DNA of 64,000 nucleotides from Mytilinidion resinicola (lineage: Eukaryota > Ascomycota > Dothideomycetes > Mytilinidiales > Mytilinidiaceae), in contig NW_022985451.1 of the NCBI RefSeq assembly GCF_010093595.1, positions 501,636 to 565,635 on the forward strand, written 5' to 3'. Shown here one piece after another: positions 11,977 to 23,900 of the stretch (its first letter is position 1; every line of letters begins with the position of its first letter). The translations under genes were made by a program, and so were the position numbers. The notes beneath the pieces are model-generated. The model did not search any database. It saw only the letters and a program-made list of their open reading frames with translations, and was not told the origin of the DNA.

Positions 11977-12597
11977 TCACTCCACCGCATCAACACTCCC
12001 CTTCCTCCCACTCCCCGCACTCAACCTCCTCACCCACCCCAACCCCTTCTTCAGTCCATCCACCACACTACTCCTTCTCCTCTTCCGCTCCACATCCTCC
12101 ACCGTCCCAACCTCGTCACCGCTCTCCTCTGCCTCCCCCAACACCTCCCGATACCGCACTCGCGAACCCCGCGATGCCTCACCCGGATACGCAATCACAC
12201 AACCGGCCTCCGCTTCAATCTCCCGGCGGGTGGGCCAGTCGCTCTCCCGCCTTCTTACTCTACTGTTGTCGGGTGGCGAGTAGTGCTCGCCATAGGTTGG
12301 TAGCGCCCAGTCCATGTGGGCGAATGTGAGTGGGGTTGTTGTATGTGGTGATGGGCGGGAGGGTACGGCGACGGCGTCTGAGCTTGGGTATATTAAGGGA
12401 GGCGCGAGCGGCACTGCTGCGATCTCGGCGGTCAGGCGGCCGAAGGAGAAGCGATGCGACCAGCGGGGCGTGCGCGGGGTGGTGGGAGTTGTTGTAGTGG
12501 TGGAAGGCGGGGAGGCGGGCAGGTCGGATGTTTGGAGGGAGATGCCGTGGGCGAGGGAGAGGGAGAGGGTGCGTGTGCGTGCTGCGGGATGAAGCAT
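11977..12597 (-). CDS. hypothetical basic, low-complexity protein
   Basis: A single-exon open frame of 206 codons. I do not recognise the family. The N-terminal 50 residues are Ser/Thr/Pro-rich (SPPSTTTTTPTTPRTPR). A more ordered middle follows, with MDWALPTYGEHYSPPDNSR, RRESDWPTRREIEAEAGC and YREVLGEAEE; then an RKRRRSS basic patch and a C-terminal GLKKGLGWVRRLS amphipathic-looking helix. The alternation of charged and apolar residues supports real coding, while the opposite-strand frames are Pro/Ser runs. Introns cannot be excluded. It may be a fungal-specific regulatory or membrane-associated protein. Confidence 0.55.
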   Translation of the reverse strand: MLHPAARTRTLSLSLAHGISLQTSDLPASPPSTTTTTPTTPRTPRWSHRFSFGRLTAEIAAVPLAPPLIYPSSDAVAVPSRPSPHTTTPLTFAHMDWALPTYGEHYSPPDNSRVRRRESDWPTRREIEAEAGCVIAYPGEASRGSRVRYREVLGEAEESGDEVGTVEDVERKRRRSSVVDGLKKGLGWVRRLSAGSGRKGSVDAVE

Positions 12598-13020
12598 AGC
12601 GCGGTATATTGGTATATGGAGGAAATGTTGTAAGATGGATAGATTGTTATGTTTAGGGGTTTGATGCTTGGTGACATTTTGGACAGTGAAGGGGGAAGTG
12701 AATTATAAAGGTAATGAGTAAGGAGATGACGAAAGATGCCCCTCGTTCCCCAGGTTTTAGCCCATCCATGGATTACTCCAAAATCTCTTACCTCTACCAT
12801 GGATTGAGCTATGTACGTCCGGCATTGGAACAGCTCATACTTCCACGTTAGCAGGATCACCCAACTTGGAGACACTGCTTGATATTGGTTGTAGCATTAC
12901 GTGAAGTGGGTGAATGAGGTCAGGCATCAGTCTACTCTCGAACGTACGGCGCGTGTGGGGAAAGCTGCTAGCGAGTAGCTGTTGAGATTGTTTTGTGGGA
13001 CGACGAAACCAGACCACGGT
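12598..13020. other. intergenic region, no gene seen
   Basis: This is the upstream region of the hypothetical basic protein. Short frames on the minus strand lack any recognisable sequence. No repeats were noticed. Confidence 0.45.
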
Positions 13021-13029
13021 CTTTCGCCA

Positions 13030-13629
13030 AGCCTAACGTTCCCCACGGGGCCCCCTTTTAGCTCCCTATGCAAGCGATGGACCCGTACTATCTTGAACGA
13101 CTTGGGAACGCTCGGAACTCTAATACGTGGTATTCTGGAAGTCACGTGATGTCGCTCGTGAGCTTCGCAACCATGGTTCTCCGGGTCGCTACCAAGAAGA
13201 CCAATGGTACACAAGGCACTCAGAGCGTAACTTTGAGGCCGTGGCGTGCGGCTAAGCTCGCTGAGGGGAGACGAGGAGCGACTAGATCGGCTTGAGTGCG
13301 AGGAGGGGGAACGCGACACTATCAAAGAACTTGAGACTAAGGTTCATGATGAGAAGACGAACATGGCAGTCGCGAATGCGCTTGATGAAATTCGCAGCCG
13401 CAACGCCCGTTGGGAGCGTATAGAGAAAGAGGGCGATAAGAAGAAGGTTGATGCTGAGAATTCGAAGACTGTGGAGGATACTCAGCGCGACAAGGAAAAT
13501 GCCGAAGATACTGAGTTCGCTCGGCAAGCTTTCACGAAGAAGCGTAAGCTTGAGAAAGAGGAGATTGAGAGGCCTGAGACACCTGCGGGAACGATCGACC
13601 GGACTAGTGGAGGTAGAAAAGAAAGATAG
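13030..13629 (+). pseudogene. decayed YJU2/Cwf16 (CCDC94-type) splicing-factor copy
   Basis: The C-terminal part (13246-13629) reads as a clean frame with EERLDRLE, then DTIKELE and MAVANALDEIRSRNARWERI, followed by a Lys/Glu-rich tail. This is the pattern that follows the Cwc16 domain in YJU2-type proteins. Upstream, fragments of the domain survive only by switching frame: a PFS..C remnant near 13050, an FNAR-like remnant near 13107, a VLRVATKKTNG stretch resembling the ITFKTDPKN block near 13175, and RNFE/PWRAAKLAEG near 13230-13265 in two different frames. A TAA interrupts one frame near 13250. No conserved N-terminal MGERK-type start is visible. I infer a non-functional relic, with the working gene presumably elsewhere. 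Sequencing errors alone would need several indels. Confidence 0.6.
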
Positions 13630-14578
13630 AAGCCGGGCCTCCTCGTCAAGTGCAAGAATACTGGCAATATATAAGGGCGAAGAAGTTGAGCATGGAATGG
13701 GAAGAAGAGGTTGAGAAGGGGGTGTATATCGCCCTCTGTCATTCTTAATGTACATACACAGAATCTGGGCTGGTACTTTTATGCTAGAGAAAACCACGGG
13801 AAATTGTAAGTAGCAACCTTGATATTACGGCTGAAGCACAATTAATGACCTCTTGCCGGCTGCTATCAGTGCTGCTCGAGCAAACTCTTGATAACCTAGA
13901 GAACATGCCAGATTTGTCGAGCCGAAATTTAAGGTGGGCTTCGAGGGGTCGCCGTCAAGCGGCTACCTGGTTGGGTTCCCCTTTAGAGCTTGTGCTCATA
14001 TCTGTCGTGTACTTGCTAATGTAACCGAAAAGGCAGGTGAAAGAGGGCGTGAAGGGCGAGAAGGATATGCGCTCTCATTACTTTATCGTGTAGCGCGTCT
14101 ACGAAGCGCCTATACTGATGGTGACTGTGGGTGTCTGTGCCGTGAGATGAGAGGGTTGAGAGGAACCAATATCAGTCTACAATGCTGTGAGAACGTCTCC
14201 CTACGCCGTGCTGTCATTGCTCGTGGAGTTGGAAGTTTCCGATGAGACCCCAAGCTTTGGGTTACACATCTAGTGTATACACCTTTCTGTCTGTGTCCAA
14301 CGTGGCCGGTAAGGTATCTCCTTCAGAATCCAAATGCCTATCATGTAATTGAAATGGCGTCAGAACAGTGTCAATCAATTTATATACTGGTTCCATAAAA
14401 GTAGATGCGGAAGAGAGTTCACTAACTCACGAAGATTTTCCGAAAGAAATGCTTTTCCATAACATACATATCGGCACAATACGGGCGATAGAGATATGGA
14501 CCGTACTATGCACACATGCTCCTGCCATTACATTGCAAGCGTGCCATCCATCATAATACTAGATTCGTACAGCAGCGC
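13630..14578. other. intergenic region, no gene seen
   Basis: The 103-codon plus frame at 13934-14245 and the others here have no recognisable features. The region lies between the 3' end of the YJU2 relic and the 3' end of ERG26. Confidence 0.45.
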
Positions 14579-15838
14579 CTATAGGTTCTTCTTCGCAGCA
14601 ACCCCATTCGCCTCTTTCTCCCTTTGCTCTAAGATGTACCTCACTCCCCTCTTGATTCCCTCCTCGAGGGGTACGATCGGCTTGTAGCCTAGCCTCCTCT
14701 TCGCCTTGTCAATGTTGTAATACCGCGTCCAGCAGCTGTATTGTACCTGTTGTCTGTTGAGATTCGGCGTCTTTCCTAGTAGCCAACATGCCAACTCCAG
14801 CAAGCTGCCCACCACCATCATAGTCCCAAAACTCAAATGCCAGACGGATTCAATAGGCAGGGTGTTGCCCGCCTCCTTCCAAGCCTGGCGAGGGAAGTCC
14901 CAGAAGTATACCGGCTGACCGTTGGTGACCAGGAACGCCTCGCCATCCACCCGCTCTGTGTCCAGAGGTATCGATGGAAGCTTTTTGTGAGTGGTAAGAA
15001 GAGCGACGACGGCGAGGAGATGCGCGTGAGCGACATTCTTCACGTAGGTGAAATCGAAGAGGTTCTGATTCTCGCCAATCTGGAACTTGTGCTGGCCTTT
15101 GAAGTAGGCGCTCAGCATCTTGGGCAGCAATTGGACATCACCTTCGCCGAATATGCCGGCGGGACGGATGGCGCAGGTGAGGAAGGAGGCGGGAGTGCGG
15201 TTGGCAGCGAGGACGGCTGATTCAGCCCAGACCTGATGTTGTATTTAGTTAGCGTTCTGTATCTATGATTTTTGGCAAGATGCATATCGCTCTGCTAGGG
15301 ATTGGCGGAAGCTAGCAGCTCTACCGTCAATGCGCGATGGGCATCATGGGATATGACCCACCTTTGTACTGGTATAGTATTCAGGTTGTTCCTTTCCCGC
15401 GATCAATGGATACGTCTCGTCCGCATTGACTAGCTCTTCCTCGGGATTATGTATTACACTTGCGGAGCTCGTATGCACAAAGGCTTTAACACCCGTCTCC
15501 TGGGACACCTCTAGAAGCGCTTTCGTGCCATCCACGTTCACCTTGAACAGGATTTCATTCTTTGCGGTGTGGTGGGGGCTTGCGGTGTGGATCACCACCT
15601 CAGGCTTCAATTTCTGGAAGAGCGCCTTGGTCGCATCCTTGTCTGTGAGATCACCATCGTAGTAGGAGACATTGGGGTTCGAGCTGCGGTTCGAGGTCGT
15701 GCGGAGGTCGAGGACGGAGACGCGGGTTTGAGGGTGACGTTCGAGCAGGAGGTCAACAATGTGGTGGCCCAGGAAGCCGCAGCCGCCTGTTACGAGAACA
15801 TGGCCTGGCGAAGGCACTTGTGAGGAGGACAAAGCCAT
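14579..15838 (-). CDS. ERG26: sterol-4-alpha-carboxylate 3-dehydrogenase, decarboxylating
   Basis: Two exons, 15838-15362 and 15232-14579, encode 376 aa; the 129-bp intron is in phase 0. The protein is a 3-beta-HSD/extended SDR. VLVTGGCGFLGHH at residues 13-25 is the NAD(P)-binding glycine motif, and VIHTASPHH and HTSSASV are the next conserved strands. Tyr155-Thr-Ser-Thr-Lys159 is the catalytic YxxxK, lying immediately before the intron. Exon 2 carries AIRPAGIFGEGD and the FDFTYVKNVAHAHLLA motif typical of ERG26. A hydrophobic stretch (GTMMVVGSLLELACWLLG) may anchor it at the ER, where it oxidises and decarboxylates C4-carboxyl sterols with ERG25 and ERG27. The length is slightly above the yeast enzyme. 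Confidence 0.9.
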
Positions 15839-16404
15839 TGAGGATGAATTTGAAGGAGGAGTCTGACGGTTAGGTGCTGCTCAATTGAGACGTTGCTGGT
15901 GGTTCACGAGGCTGGCGGCAGGGATGCGGTGAAGCTTGGGCCTTTTAGACCCTGACATCAGCTCACTATATCCATTACTACAGGCGTGAATACTTTCTGA
16001 ATTATTGCAGGAATCCATAGATGAGGTGTAGTTGTGGTAAATTGTTACAATTCCATACAAGGGTATGTTTTCGTACTCGTCTCTTTCAAGAAGGTTGGGC
16101 GAGCCTGTATGCTTGTCTGGAATTGTCTGAAAGGCCTCGATGAACTTGTACGAATTTGAACGAGAGGGAGTTTCCTCATCTTGAGCAATTGGTAATACCG
16201 CTAGGCCAGCTCAGACGGCGCTATGCTGCAATGCTGTGCCATGGACTTGGACATACCACTAGAAGTGGGCACGGATAGAAATTCCAGCACGTCTAATCAG
16301 CTCACGAACTTCTTTTCTAATCAACGGCCCCGTGCTTCGTCTTAAAGCTGCGTGTTTCCAAAGAATCATTGAGTCGAGGCGTTTTGATTAGAATAGAGTA
16401 GCGG
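15839..16404. other. intergenic region between ERG26 and the rhodanese gene
   Basis: About 570 bp lie upstream of ERG26 and downstream of the rhodanese gene, which is also on the minus strand. Nothing coding is supported. It presumably holds the ERG26 promoter. Confidence 0.5.
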
Positions 16405-17112
16405 CTAACAAGTTGCTCCATCTTGTGCAAACTGCTTCCAATATTCCGGCTCAAATCCCTCCATGCTCTCGACGAACTTTCCACCTGCATTGACCCAGCC
16501 CTTGATCCCGCCATCCAGAGTCAAAGCCCGTATAGACGATTCGCCGCCCTTTTCGGAAATGAAGTCGGCGAACCAGCCCGAACACCGGGGGCCCCGACCG
16601 TTGGACGAACCTAAGGGCGAAGCTTTAGCGTGCGGACTACAGATATCAGGAATGGGATCCGTGACAACGTCTGCGATGGTGTGCTGCAACTCCCGCTGCG
16701 TTCTTTGTCTTGTAGAATGGTTCTAGAAGGTTGCACAAGCGCCCTCCACGAGCTACCACGTGCAGATGAGGCTCTTGAGCCTATTCAGCCTTATGAGGGC
16801 CCAAGCACAATACGTACCGCAATAGAACGCCACGTCCTTAATACCGGCTCGCGTACAGAGGTCGTAGAGCGCGGCCCGGTTCAGGTAGAAGCTGTGAGCC
16901 GGCAGATTGAGACTCCCTTTAATGGTCCCACCCTCGTAGTCGGTCCGGCGCACGTCAACGAGGAGCAGCTGTCCCGATCCAAGAGCTGGAAGAGCGGCGT
17001 CGCGCGTGAGGAGGGGCGCAGTGTGCTGTGGTGCAGGGAATGAAGCGTGCCATGGAGCCGTGGGTGCTTCTTGTGCCATTTTAAATGGAGGGTCGGGGCT
17101 TGCCTTTACCAA
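16405..17112 (-). CDS. rhodanese-domain protein of the Cdc25/Acr2 (arsenate reductase-like) type
   Basis: Exons 17112-16818 and 16610-16405 encode 166 aa, or 154 aa if the second in-frame ATG at 17079 is used. The fold shows LLLVDVRRTDYEGGTIKGSLNLPA near the start, then the catalytic loop FYC-GSSNGR. The cysteine begins a C-x5-R loop, as in Cdc25-type phosphatases and Acr2/Ych1 arsenate reductases, whereas sulfurtransferases usually have a shorter loop. The Cys codon is the last full codon of exon 1 and the Arg is in exon 2, so the 207-bp intron interrupts the active site. The C-terminus (GGIKGWVNAGGKFVESMEG) is standard for single-domain rhodaneses. Substrate (arsenate or phosphoprotein) cannot be told from sequence. 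Confidence 0.82.
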
Positions 17113-17741
17113 GGGATTCCGGATCGCAGAGAAGTGCTGTGAATCCGAGGGTGAGAGGAGTGCAGGCAGTCATGTCACCCGAAGCCTTCGATAGGCCCTT
17201 CGTCGGCTGATATTGCAAGGGTCTCGAAGACATGGATCGCTTCCCGCCGCCACTCTCCGCGCATCACCAACTCGTCCGGTGGCGGTGCGTGGTGGCGCGG
17301 AAGGACAGATTTCTGTAACTCCAAACCAACCGCATGGCCTGAGGACGGCGTGATTTCCAATCCGCTGCCGCCCCTGTATAGCTCCAAATATAATCATTCC
17401 AAGAGTTTCACTAACATGCTGCTGTCCTCCCCGTGTCATGTTTCCGCTCCCTATTAGTTTATATTGCCCTGAATAATCCCGACTTCCTTTGTCTCGACCG
17501 CCACACCCATGTCCTCAACATCCACTTTCTAGCACCCCCCATCTGTCCTCTTTGACCCAAACTTTTCAATAAGGCGATTGGCCAATCCCTCCCACCCGCT
17601 CGTAACCACCGAATATACATATAATCCGCCAGAGTACTCTGTCTGTAAGTAGGACTCTCCGCCTCACCCGGACTCTGCACTGGATGGACCTCTGCTAACA
17701 CCTGGAGTACCTCAAGGCCTGGCTCGGACAGCAACAGCACC
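17113..17741. other. divergent promoter region of the rhodanese and ERO1 genes
   Basis: About 630 bp between two divergent genes. The short minus-strand frames at 17170-17440 and 17459-17743 have no domain support. Confidence 0.5.
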
Positions 17742-19751
17742 ATGCGGACCGCAGCGCACGGCTTCTACCTGGCAGTGTTCGCGCTGCTGGGGACGTCGCG
17801 CGCGGCATCGCATGCCACCAAGTCACATCCGCTCCCGCCGAACGTGTGCGAAGTAAGCAATTTCTCCTTCGCGTGCCCCGCGCCCGCGGCCGCCGTGAAG
17901 ATCCAGATCCAGAGGAAGAGTCCTAAACGTGTGCCGCAGTTTGAACCTGGAGCTATTGTGTCGGATGCCTGCGCCTCCTACTCCACCCTCGAGAGCCTCA
18001 ACGACGCCATCCACCCGTACCTCCACTCGATTACCCAGAATACCGACTTCTTCTCCCACTACCGCCTGAATCTGTACAACAAGAAATGCCCCTTTTGGTC
18101 CGACGAGAATGGCATGTGTGGGAACCGCGCCTGTGCCGTGAATACGCTGGAAAATGAGGAGGACATTCCGTTAGTTTGGCGGGCGCATGAGCTGGGAAGA
18201 CTGGAGGGACCAACTGCTCAGCACCCTGGCAAGAGACAGCAGAAAGAGCGTAAGGCCAAGCCTTTACAAGGAAAGCTGGGAGAAAACGTTGGAGAGAGTT
18301 GTGTGGTGGAATATGACGACGAATGCGACGAGCGTGACTTCTGCGTGCCCGACGATGAGGGCGCAAGCGCAAAAGGTGACTACGTGAGCCTGAAAGACAA
18401 CCCGGAACGCTTCACTGGGTACGCCGGCGCTGGATCTCAGCAGGTCTGGGAAGCCATATACCGCGAAAACTGCTTCTCCAAGCCCGCGAGACCCGCGGAA
18501 CTGTCCAGCGGCAACACGCCCCTTGGTGGTTTTGGAGCGCCTAATTTCGAAGCCGCGAATGCTCTACAGAACGTCTTGCGCGAGCGGAGCGTGCAAGCCA
18601 GCGTCCAATCCGCCATCGCGCAGGGCGGCTCGTCCGGCTTCGACCCCATCGAATTCGACGACGACTGCCTCGAGAAGCGTGTCTTCTACCGCGTAGTCAG
18701 CGGCATGCACGCCTCCATTTCCTCCCACCTATGCTGGGACTACCTCAACCAAACCACGGGCCAATGGTCCCCAAATCTAGCATGCTACGAGCAACGCCTG
18801 CACAACTTCCCCGACCGCATCTCGAACCTCTACTTCAACTACGCTCTGATCCTACGCGCCGTCGGCAAGATAAAACAGCACGTCGCCGACTACGAATTCT
18901 GCTCCGCCGATCCAGAGCAGGACCAAATCACCAAAGCCATGGTGCTCCGCCTCGCCTCGGCCATGCCCTCGGGCGCCGCCATCTTCGACGAGAGCGTCAT
19001 GTTCCGCGAGCCGGGCTCCGGCGTCACACTGAAAGAAGACTTCCGCAACCGCTTCCGCAACGTCTCGCGCATCATGGACTGCGTCGGCTGCGACAAGTGC
19101 CGCCTGTGGGGCAAAGTGCAAACGGCCGGCTACGGCACCGCGCTGAAGGTGCTCTTCGAGTTCGACGAGCACGACTCGAGCAAGGACCCGCCGCTGCGCC
19201 GCACCGAGCTCGTCGCGCTGCTCAACACCATGGACCGCCTCAGCCACAGCCTGTCGGCCATCAAGCAGTTCCGGCGCATGATCGACGAGCGCGACGGCGT
19301 CAAGACGTTCGAGGCGTGGCCGACGGAGGAGGCTGAGGCCGTGAAGGCGAAACTCTCCCTCGACGTCGACGCGGAGAAGGACGAGCAGGAGGAGCCTGTG
19401 GATGCCGCCGACGACGACGGCTTCCCCGACTTTTCGCGCTCGAACCGCGCGGGCCTGACGTTCATGGAGGAGTTCTGGGAGGAGTTCGACCTCGTTTCGC
19501 GAGCGTTTATCTACGTGTTTAAGAGCTGGTTGGCGATACCGGAGAAAGTGTGAGTTTAACCAAGAAATCCATCCACCGACACGATGTGCCGAAGTCAGGA
19601 AACGCAAACTGACGATTCGATTTTTTTTCCCCCTGGGTACAGATTTAAGATCTTCATTATCGAGATGTCCCGCGTTTGGGACTACTGGCTCGGGCTGCCG
19701 ATGCGGCCGCGCAGTTGGGAGTTGAAGTTCCCGGGAAGGGATGAGCTTTAG
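17742..19751 (+). CDS. ERO1: endoplasmic reticulum oxidoreductin 1 (ERO1)
   Basis: The last intron (19550-19642) is clear: GTGAGT...CAG, phase 2, giving the final exon 19643-19751. A second intron, 17853-17939 (GTAAGC...GCAG, 87 bp, in frame, no stop), is probable because its removal joins NVCE to FEPGAIVSDAC as expected for the family. Spliced length is 609 aa; unspliced it would be 638. Residues 1-22 form a signal peptide. Conserved elements are TDFFSHYRLNLYNKKCPFW, the CGNRAC shuttle-type C-x4-C pair, CVVEYDDECDERDFC and the FAD-proximal active site CVGCDKC (CxxCxxC). ERO1 reoxidises protein disulfide isomerase in the ER lumen, passing electrons to oxygen. The C-terminal YVFKSWLAIPEKV region is typical. 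Confidence 0.93.
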
Positions 19752-20938
19752 AATGCCTCGGGGTCTTTTGAGGTTAACCGCGTGTGTGTACGCAAGCAAG
19801 CATTATGACAAGGCGCTTCAGGCATTGGAGGGGAAACCATGGCCGGAGTTTTTGAGATGGGCCATTGGAGAGGGTGTTTATTGCTTCTTGTGTACAGATT
19901 TGAGTCTTTGATATACTTTGATCATACTCGTATATATAAAAGAGCTTGATGTTGCTGCTGGTTGCCATAGTCGTCTTGGACGTCGTCTCTACGCAACATG
20001 ATAAACAGGGGTACACCTCGCAATAGTTGTTGTCAGTCTTCTACCCCTAAGAGCAAGCAAACACCACCCGCACCACACCAAGGTCAATTATAATATCAAC
20101 TTTTCCCATTGAATCCCATTCAATACTATCTACCCCATGGCATCCCCACCACAACTCAGAAAAGCTTCAAGTGTGGCTCCGCTCTCCCCTCCCCAACAGC
20201 AGAGACGTTGGGTCGCCTAGCATCGTATATCCCCACCCCACGCCCAATTAATTACATCCACCCACTCATCACCACTCCATCCATCCATCCATCCATCCAA
20301 CCCGCTTGCCATCTTCCCTTCTTTGCCATCCTCCCATCCATCGCATCGCCCGGAAGAGGTTTATCGGAAAGCAACACATTAAAACGGCGGAAGTAGTAGT
20401 CGGTGCGATTCAAGTCGCGGAGTCGGCAATCGTATCCGTGGTATCAAAAAGGCAGTTGGAAAAGTTCTGCCCGAGTTGAGAGAAAAACACACAAAAAAAA
20501 AAGGAAAGTTGAGTCGAGTAGAAGGGGGGGTCGCTATGCATGCGACAAAAGCTGGAAGTCGCCGGTCCAGGGGAAGAGTTGGTCAAGGGAGTTTTTTCCG
20601 GTCGCCAGTCCGGAGAATGTACCATCCCACCAGCCGGACCATACTGTCCCAGCCCATCCACCCTTCCAGCCGACCACGAATCCAGCAAACCGCCAGGGGA
20701 TGTGTGGGCATATTGGGCAAAATAAAAACACGCAGAACGCCTCTAGATGCACACCATACGTACCATATGGAAACCAAAATCGATCGACAAGAAGAGAGGT
20801 TTTTCTTGTGCCTCCCAGTCCCGGGTGCGCCCCCGTTCCGTACCACTAACTCCATGATGGAAAATTTGTACAAAGTGTCGGAAACCCCCAAGCCCGTTAC
20901 GTCGTAAAGAAGAGAGATGCTCCAGCAACTTCTCAGCA
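19752..20938. other. convergent 3' region of ERO1 and RAX2
   Basis: About 1.2 kb between two converging genes. It contains a (CCAT)n microsatellite near 20277 and several overlapping frames on both strands at 20400-20900 without recognisable sequence. The minus-strand ones may simply be RAX2 3' UTR. Confidence 0.5.
20277..20298. repeat. (CCAT)n microsatellite
   Basis: Five to six perfect CCAT units in non-coding DNA. Confidence 0.85.
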
Positions 20939-23900
20939 TCAGAGCGGACCTCGCCCATTGCCGTTGCCATGCAGCGTGCCGAACAAGTGTTCTGGTGGAA
21001 CCCGGTTGAGGTTGCTGCTCTTGTCGAACATCTGTTGGTTTGCCGGCACGTAGCCTTGTTGCTTTTTGCGCAGTCGTTCGGCGAGAATGCCGAGGACGAC
21101 GACCAGGAAGGTGATGGCGAGAGCAATGGCTAAGCCGATTAGGACAACGAAGCCAAGGGCCAGATGTTTTTCTAGGACGGTTAGATGGGGTTCTAAGGCT
21201 GTAATACAGAGGGAATGGGGGTGCAAGGTAAGGGGCAAACAAGGGGAGGGGGGTTGTGATTCGAAGCTTCTCTGATCGTAGTTGACGACGAGAAATATAT
21301 ACCTACTCTTAGAGTGGAAGAAGTTTTGAGGGTTCTCTACGAAGGCTTGGGACAGGCTTCCTGGGCTATTGGTGCCCGTGTTCGACAGGATGAAGGGGGT
21401 AAAGGCCGTTCCATTGAATAGAACCGCAGATGCGTTACCGAAACCGGTGACGTTGACCTGTCCTAGGACTAGTAGAACCTGGTTGTTCTCGAGGAGATCG
21501 GTTTTGTCGTGGTCCTTTGATAGAGAGAGGACTTGAATACCGCGGATATCGGTACCTGCACCGAGGCCAGTAGCAGCGGGGACCCATTTCTCACCATCGA
21601 ACTTCTCTAGGAAAGCCGTGTCATTGCTAGCGGTTCCAGCAACCCAGAATTGCGAGCCGTCATTGTTGGCAGGGCAGAACGCAGTGACGGGACCAGGAAC
21701 CGTACTAGCGCCAGTGAACTCGGTAAATTCATGCTTCTGAGCATTGAACGTTACCAAGGTCGTGGTATTCCCATTAACGGTAAGGTTTCCGGCGATAAGC
21801 AGGTTGTTGTTGGAGATCCAGGTCATGGAGGAGACGTTGCCTGAAAGGCCATTGCCGGGTGACACCCACTGACTACGTTCGGTATTCCAGATACACACAG
21901 ATGGGCAGCTCAAAGCTCCCGCCGAAAGGAAGTTTCCGCCGACATAAACGTCCTTGGAATCTGGCTGGGGTGCAATGGCGGTCACTGCGCCGTCGCTGCC
22001 TTGAAGGCCAGCGGGTTGAATGCTGGCATATGAGGCAGTGCTTAGATCGTAAAGTACCAATCCCCCAACGTTGTTGGTATTGACCTTCCCAGAGATGACG
22101 CCTCCCGCAAATAGAGTGGTTCCATAAGCTGCGACGGAAAGGAACACGGAATCAGAGTTGATACCGTCACCCATTCCAGTAACAATGTCGGAGTTTGAGC
22201 CATTGACGAACAACAGGTTTGTGATATTAGCGCCATCGGATCCTGTGGCGGCAAAGTGGCCAGCCAAGAGCGTGATATTCAGGTTGTTTTCCGTGTAAAT
22301 GAGACCAGTGACAACTCCAGAGATCGTTTCCTGGCCGTTGATAGCTCGCTTGCGCAATGAAACGGACGAAGTTTGTGGTTGAACGCTGATCGGGTACTGT
22401 TCAAGTCCCAGAGTTTTGCCTGAGGTCAACTGAACTGCACCGCTTGCACCAAAGGCTTGGGAGCTGACAGACCCAGAGAAAATTGGCGCTGAGCCAGGAA
22501 TTTCGGATTGGGCCATAAGCACGCCGGAGACGGAGATGGTGGTGAGATTGAGGTTGTGTAGCCAATTCTGGCGAGACGGAACCCAGATGGCGGAGTTGTC
22601 CGTCGAAAATGTCTTGTCTTTGCCGGATCCAAATACACTGTCAAAAGTGCCGCTGATATATAGACACTCCTCTGTAGTGTTCTCTTCAGTGAAGTTGAGA
22701 GGGACAGGCACCATGTACATGACCACTCCATTGACACCTGCACCAAGAGGCGACCATGCTTTGTTAGTAGTCGAGTACGCAGCAACACCCTTCAATCCGG
22801 TACTCTTGCCATCCTCGGTATTGGTAAAGTTGCCGCCGACATAAAGGGTGCTACCGTTCTGGTACATTGTCATAACTTCTGAATCCAGACCTTTCCCGGG
22901 AAGGCTGGTTGCATTGCCACCACTAACAGAGAAGATGTTGCTGAATCCGTCGCCTGTGAAGTTGCCACCAACGTACAAAGTGTCACCGTCTACGAGAATA
23001 GATGTGACGGGGGCCTGGCTAGGACTCAGACCAGCGCCAGCAACGTCGATAGCAGAAGTAGAAAAGTCGCTGCTGACAACCTGCTTGTTTGTATCATATT
23101 CGAATAGGCCGTTCAGGCCACCAGTGGTTGGCGAGTTCAGTTCGAATCGGACTCTCTGAGCTACGACTGTCAATGGCCCTGTTTGGCCAGCAACGGGAGT
23201 AAGCGTGATAGTAGGGCGGAAAGCGTCGTCGTTGGCATCCACGTAGCCATAGTAGATTTGATCGTACTTGTCGAACATGTTGGTCTGGAACAGCTCAACG
23301 GACTGGAATGGCTGCACTCCGGTTCTAGCCGAAGCAGCCATCGTGCCGGTAACATTAACTTTGCCACGAGTTCCGCAGGTGTTGTCTATAGTGCATCCAG
23401 GAGTGAAGATGGTGACGGTGTAGTTGCCAGACTGCTTGATGTCAGGCTTAAAGACGACCTCAGCAGAATCGGCCGTGATATTTGACCCTTGCAAGTTGGC
23501 AGTCAAGTATTGGGCGTTGCTTTGTCCTGATGGGGAAACACTCCAAGGGCCGGTAGACGATGAGCTGGCTCCAGTGGTGCTGACGCCGTCACAGAGGGGC
23601 TCGTTGAAATCATTGACAGCGAACGAATAGATGTCATTCTCGAACAACTCAATGCCACTGAGCCCTGCTCCTTGACCGTACCAGGCAGAGATGTCGATGC
23701 GGAAGCTGTTCATTCCAACGGTATTGACGAAGTGGAAGTCCTGGAAGGTGTTGTTGTTCTGCGGTAGCGGACATCTCGAATCGCAATATGCCGTCTCGCC
23801 GGCACTATTGATATAGGTAAAGTTCATGATGCCGCCGTCAGGAAGTGCGGTGAAGCGCCACTCCTTGGTACCTCGATCAGACTGCACGGTGTTGTAGAGA

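Noticed and set aside
18731..19799. Frames of 200-315 codons on both strands across ERO1
   Set aside because: These are shadows of the GC-rich ERO1 coding exon; the ERO1 frame carries the CxxCxxC and other family motifs.
20403..20907. Overlapping plus and minus frames of 90-220 codons downstream of RAX2
   Set aside because: No conserved pattern in any frame; the minus ones extend past the RAX2 stop and are probably 3' UTR.
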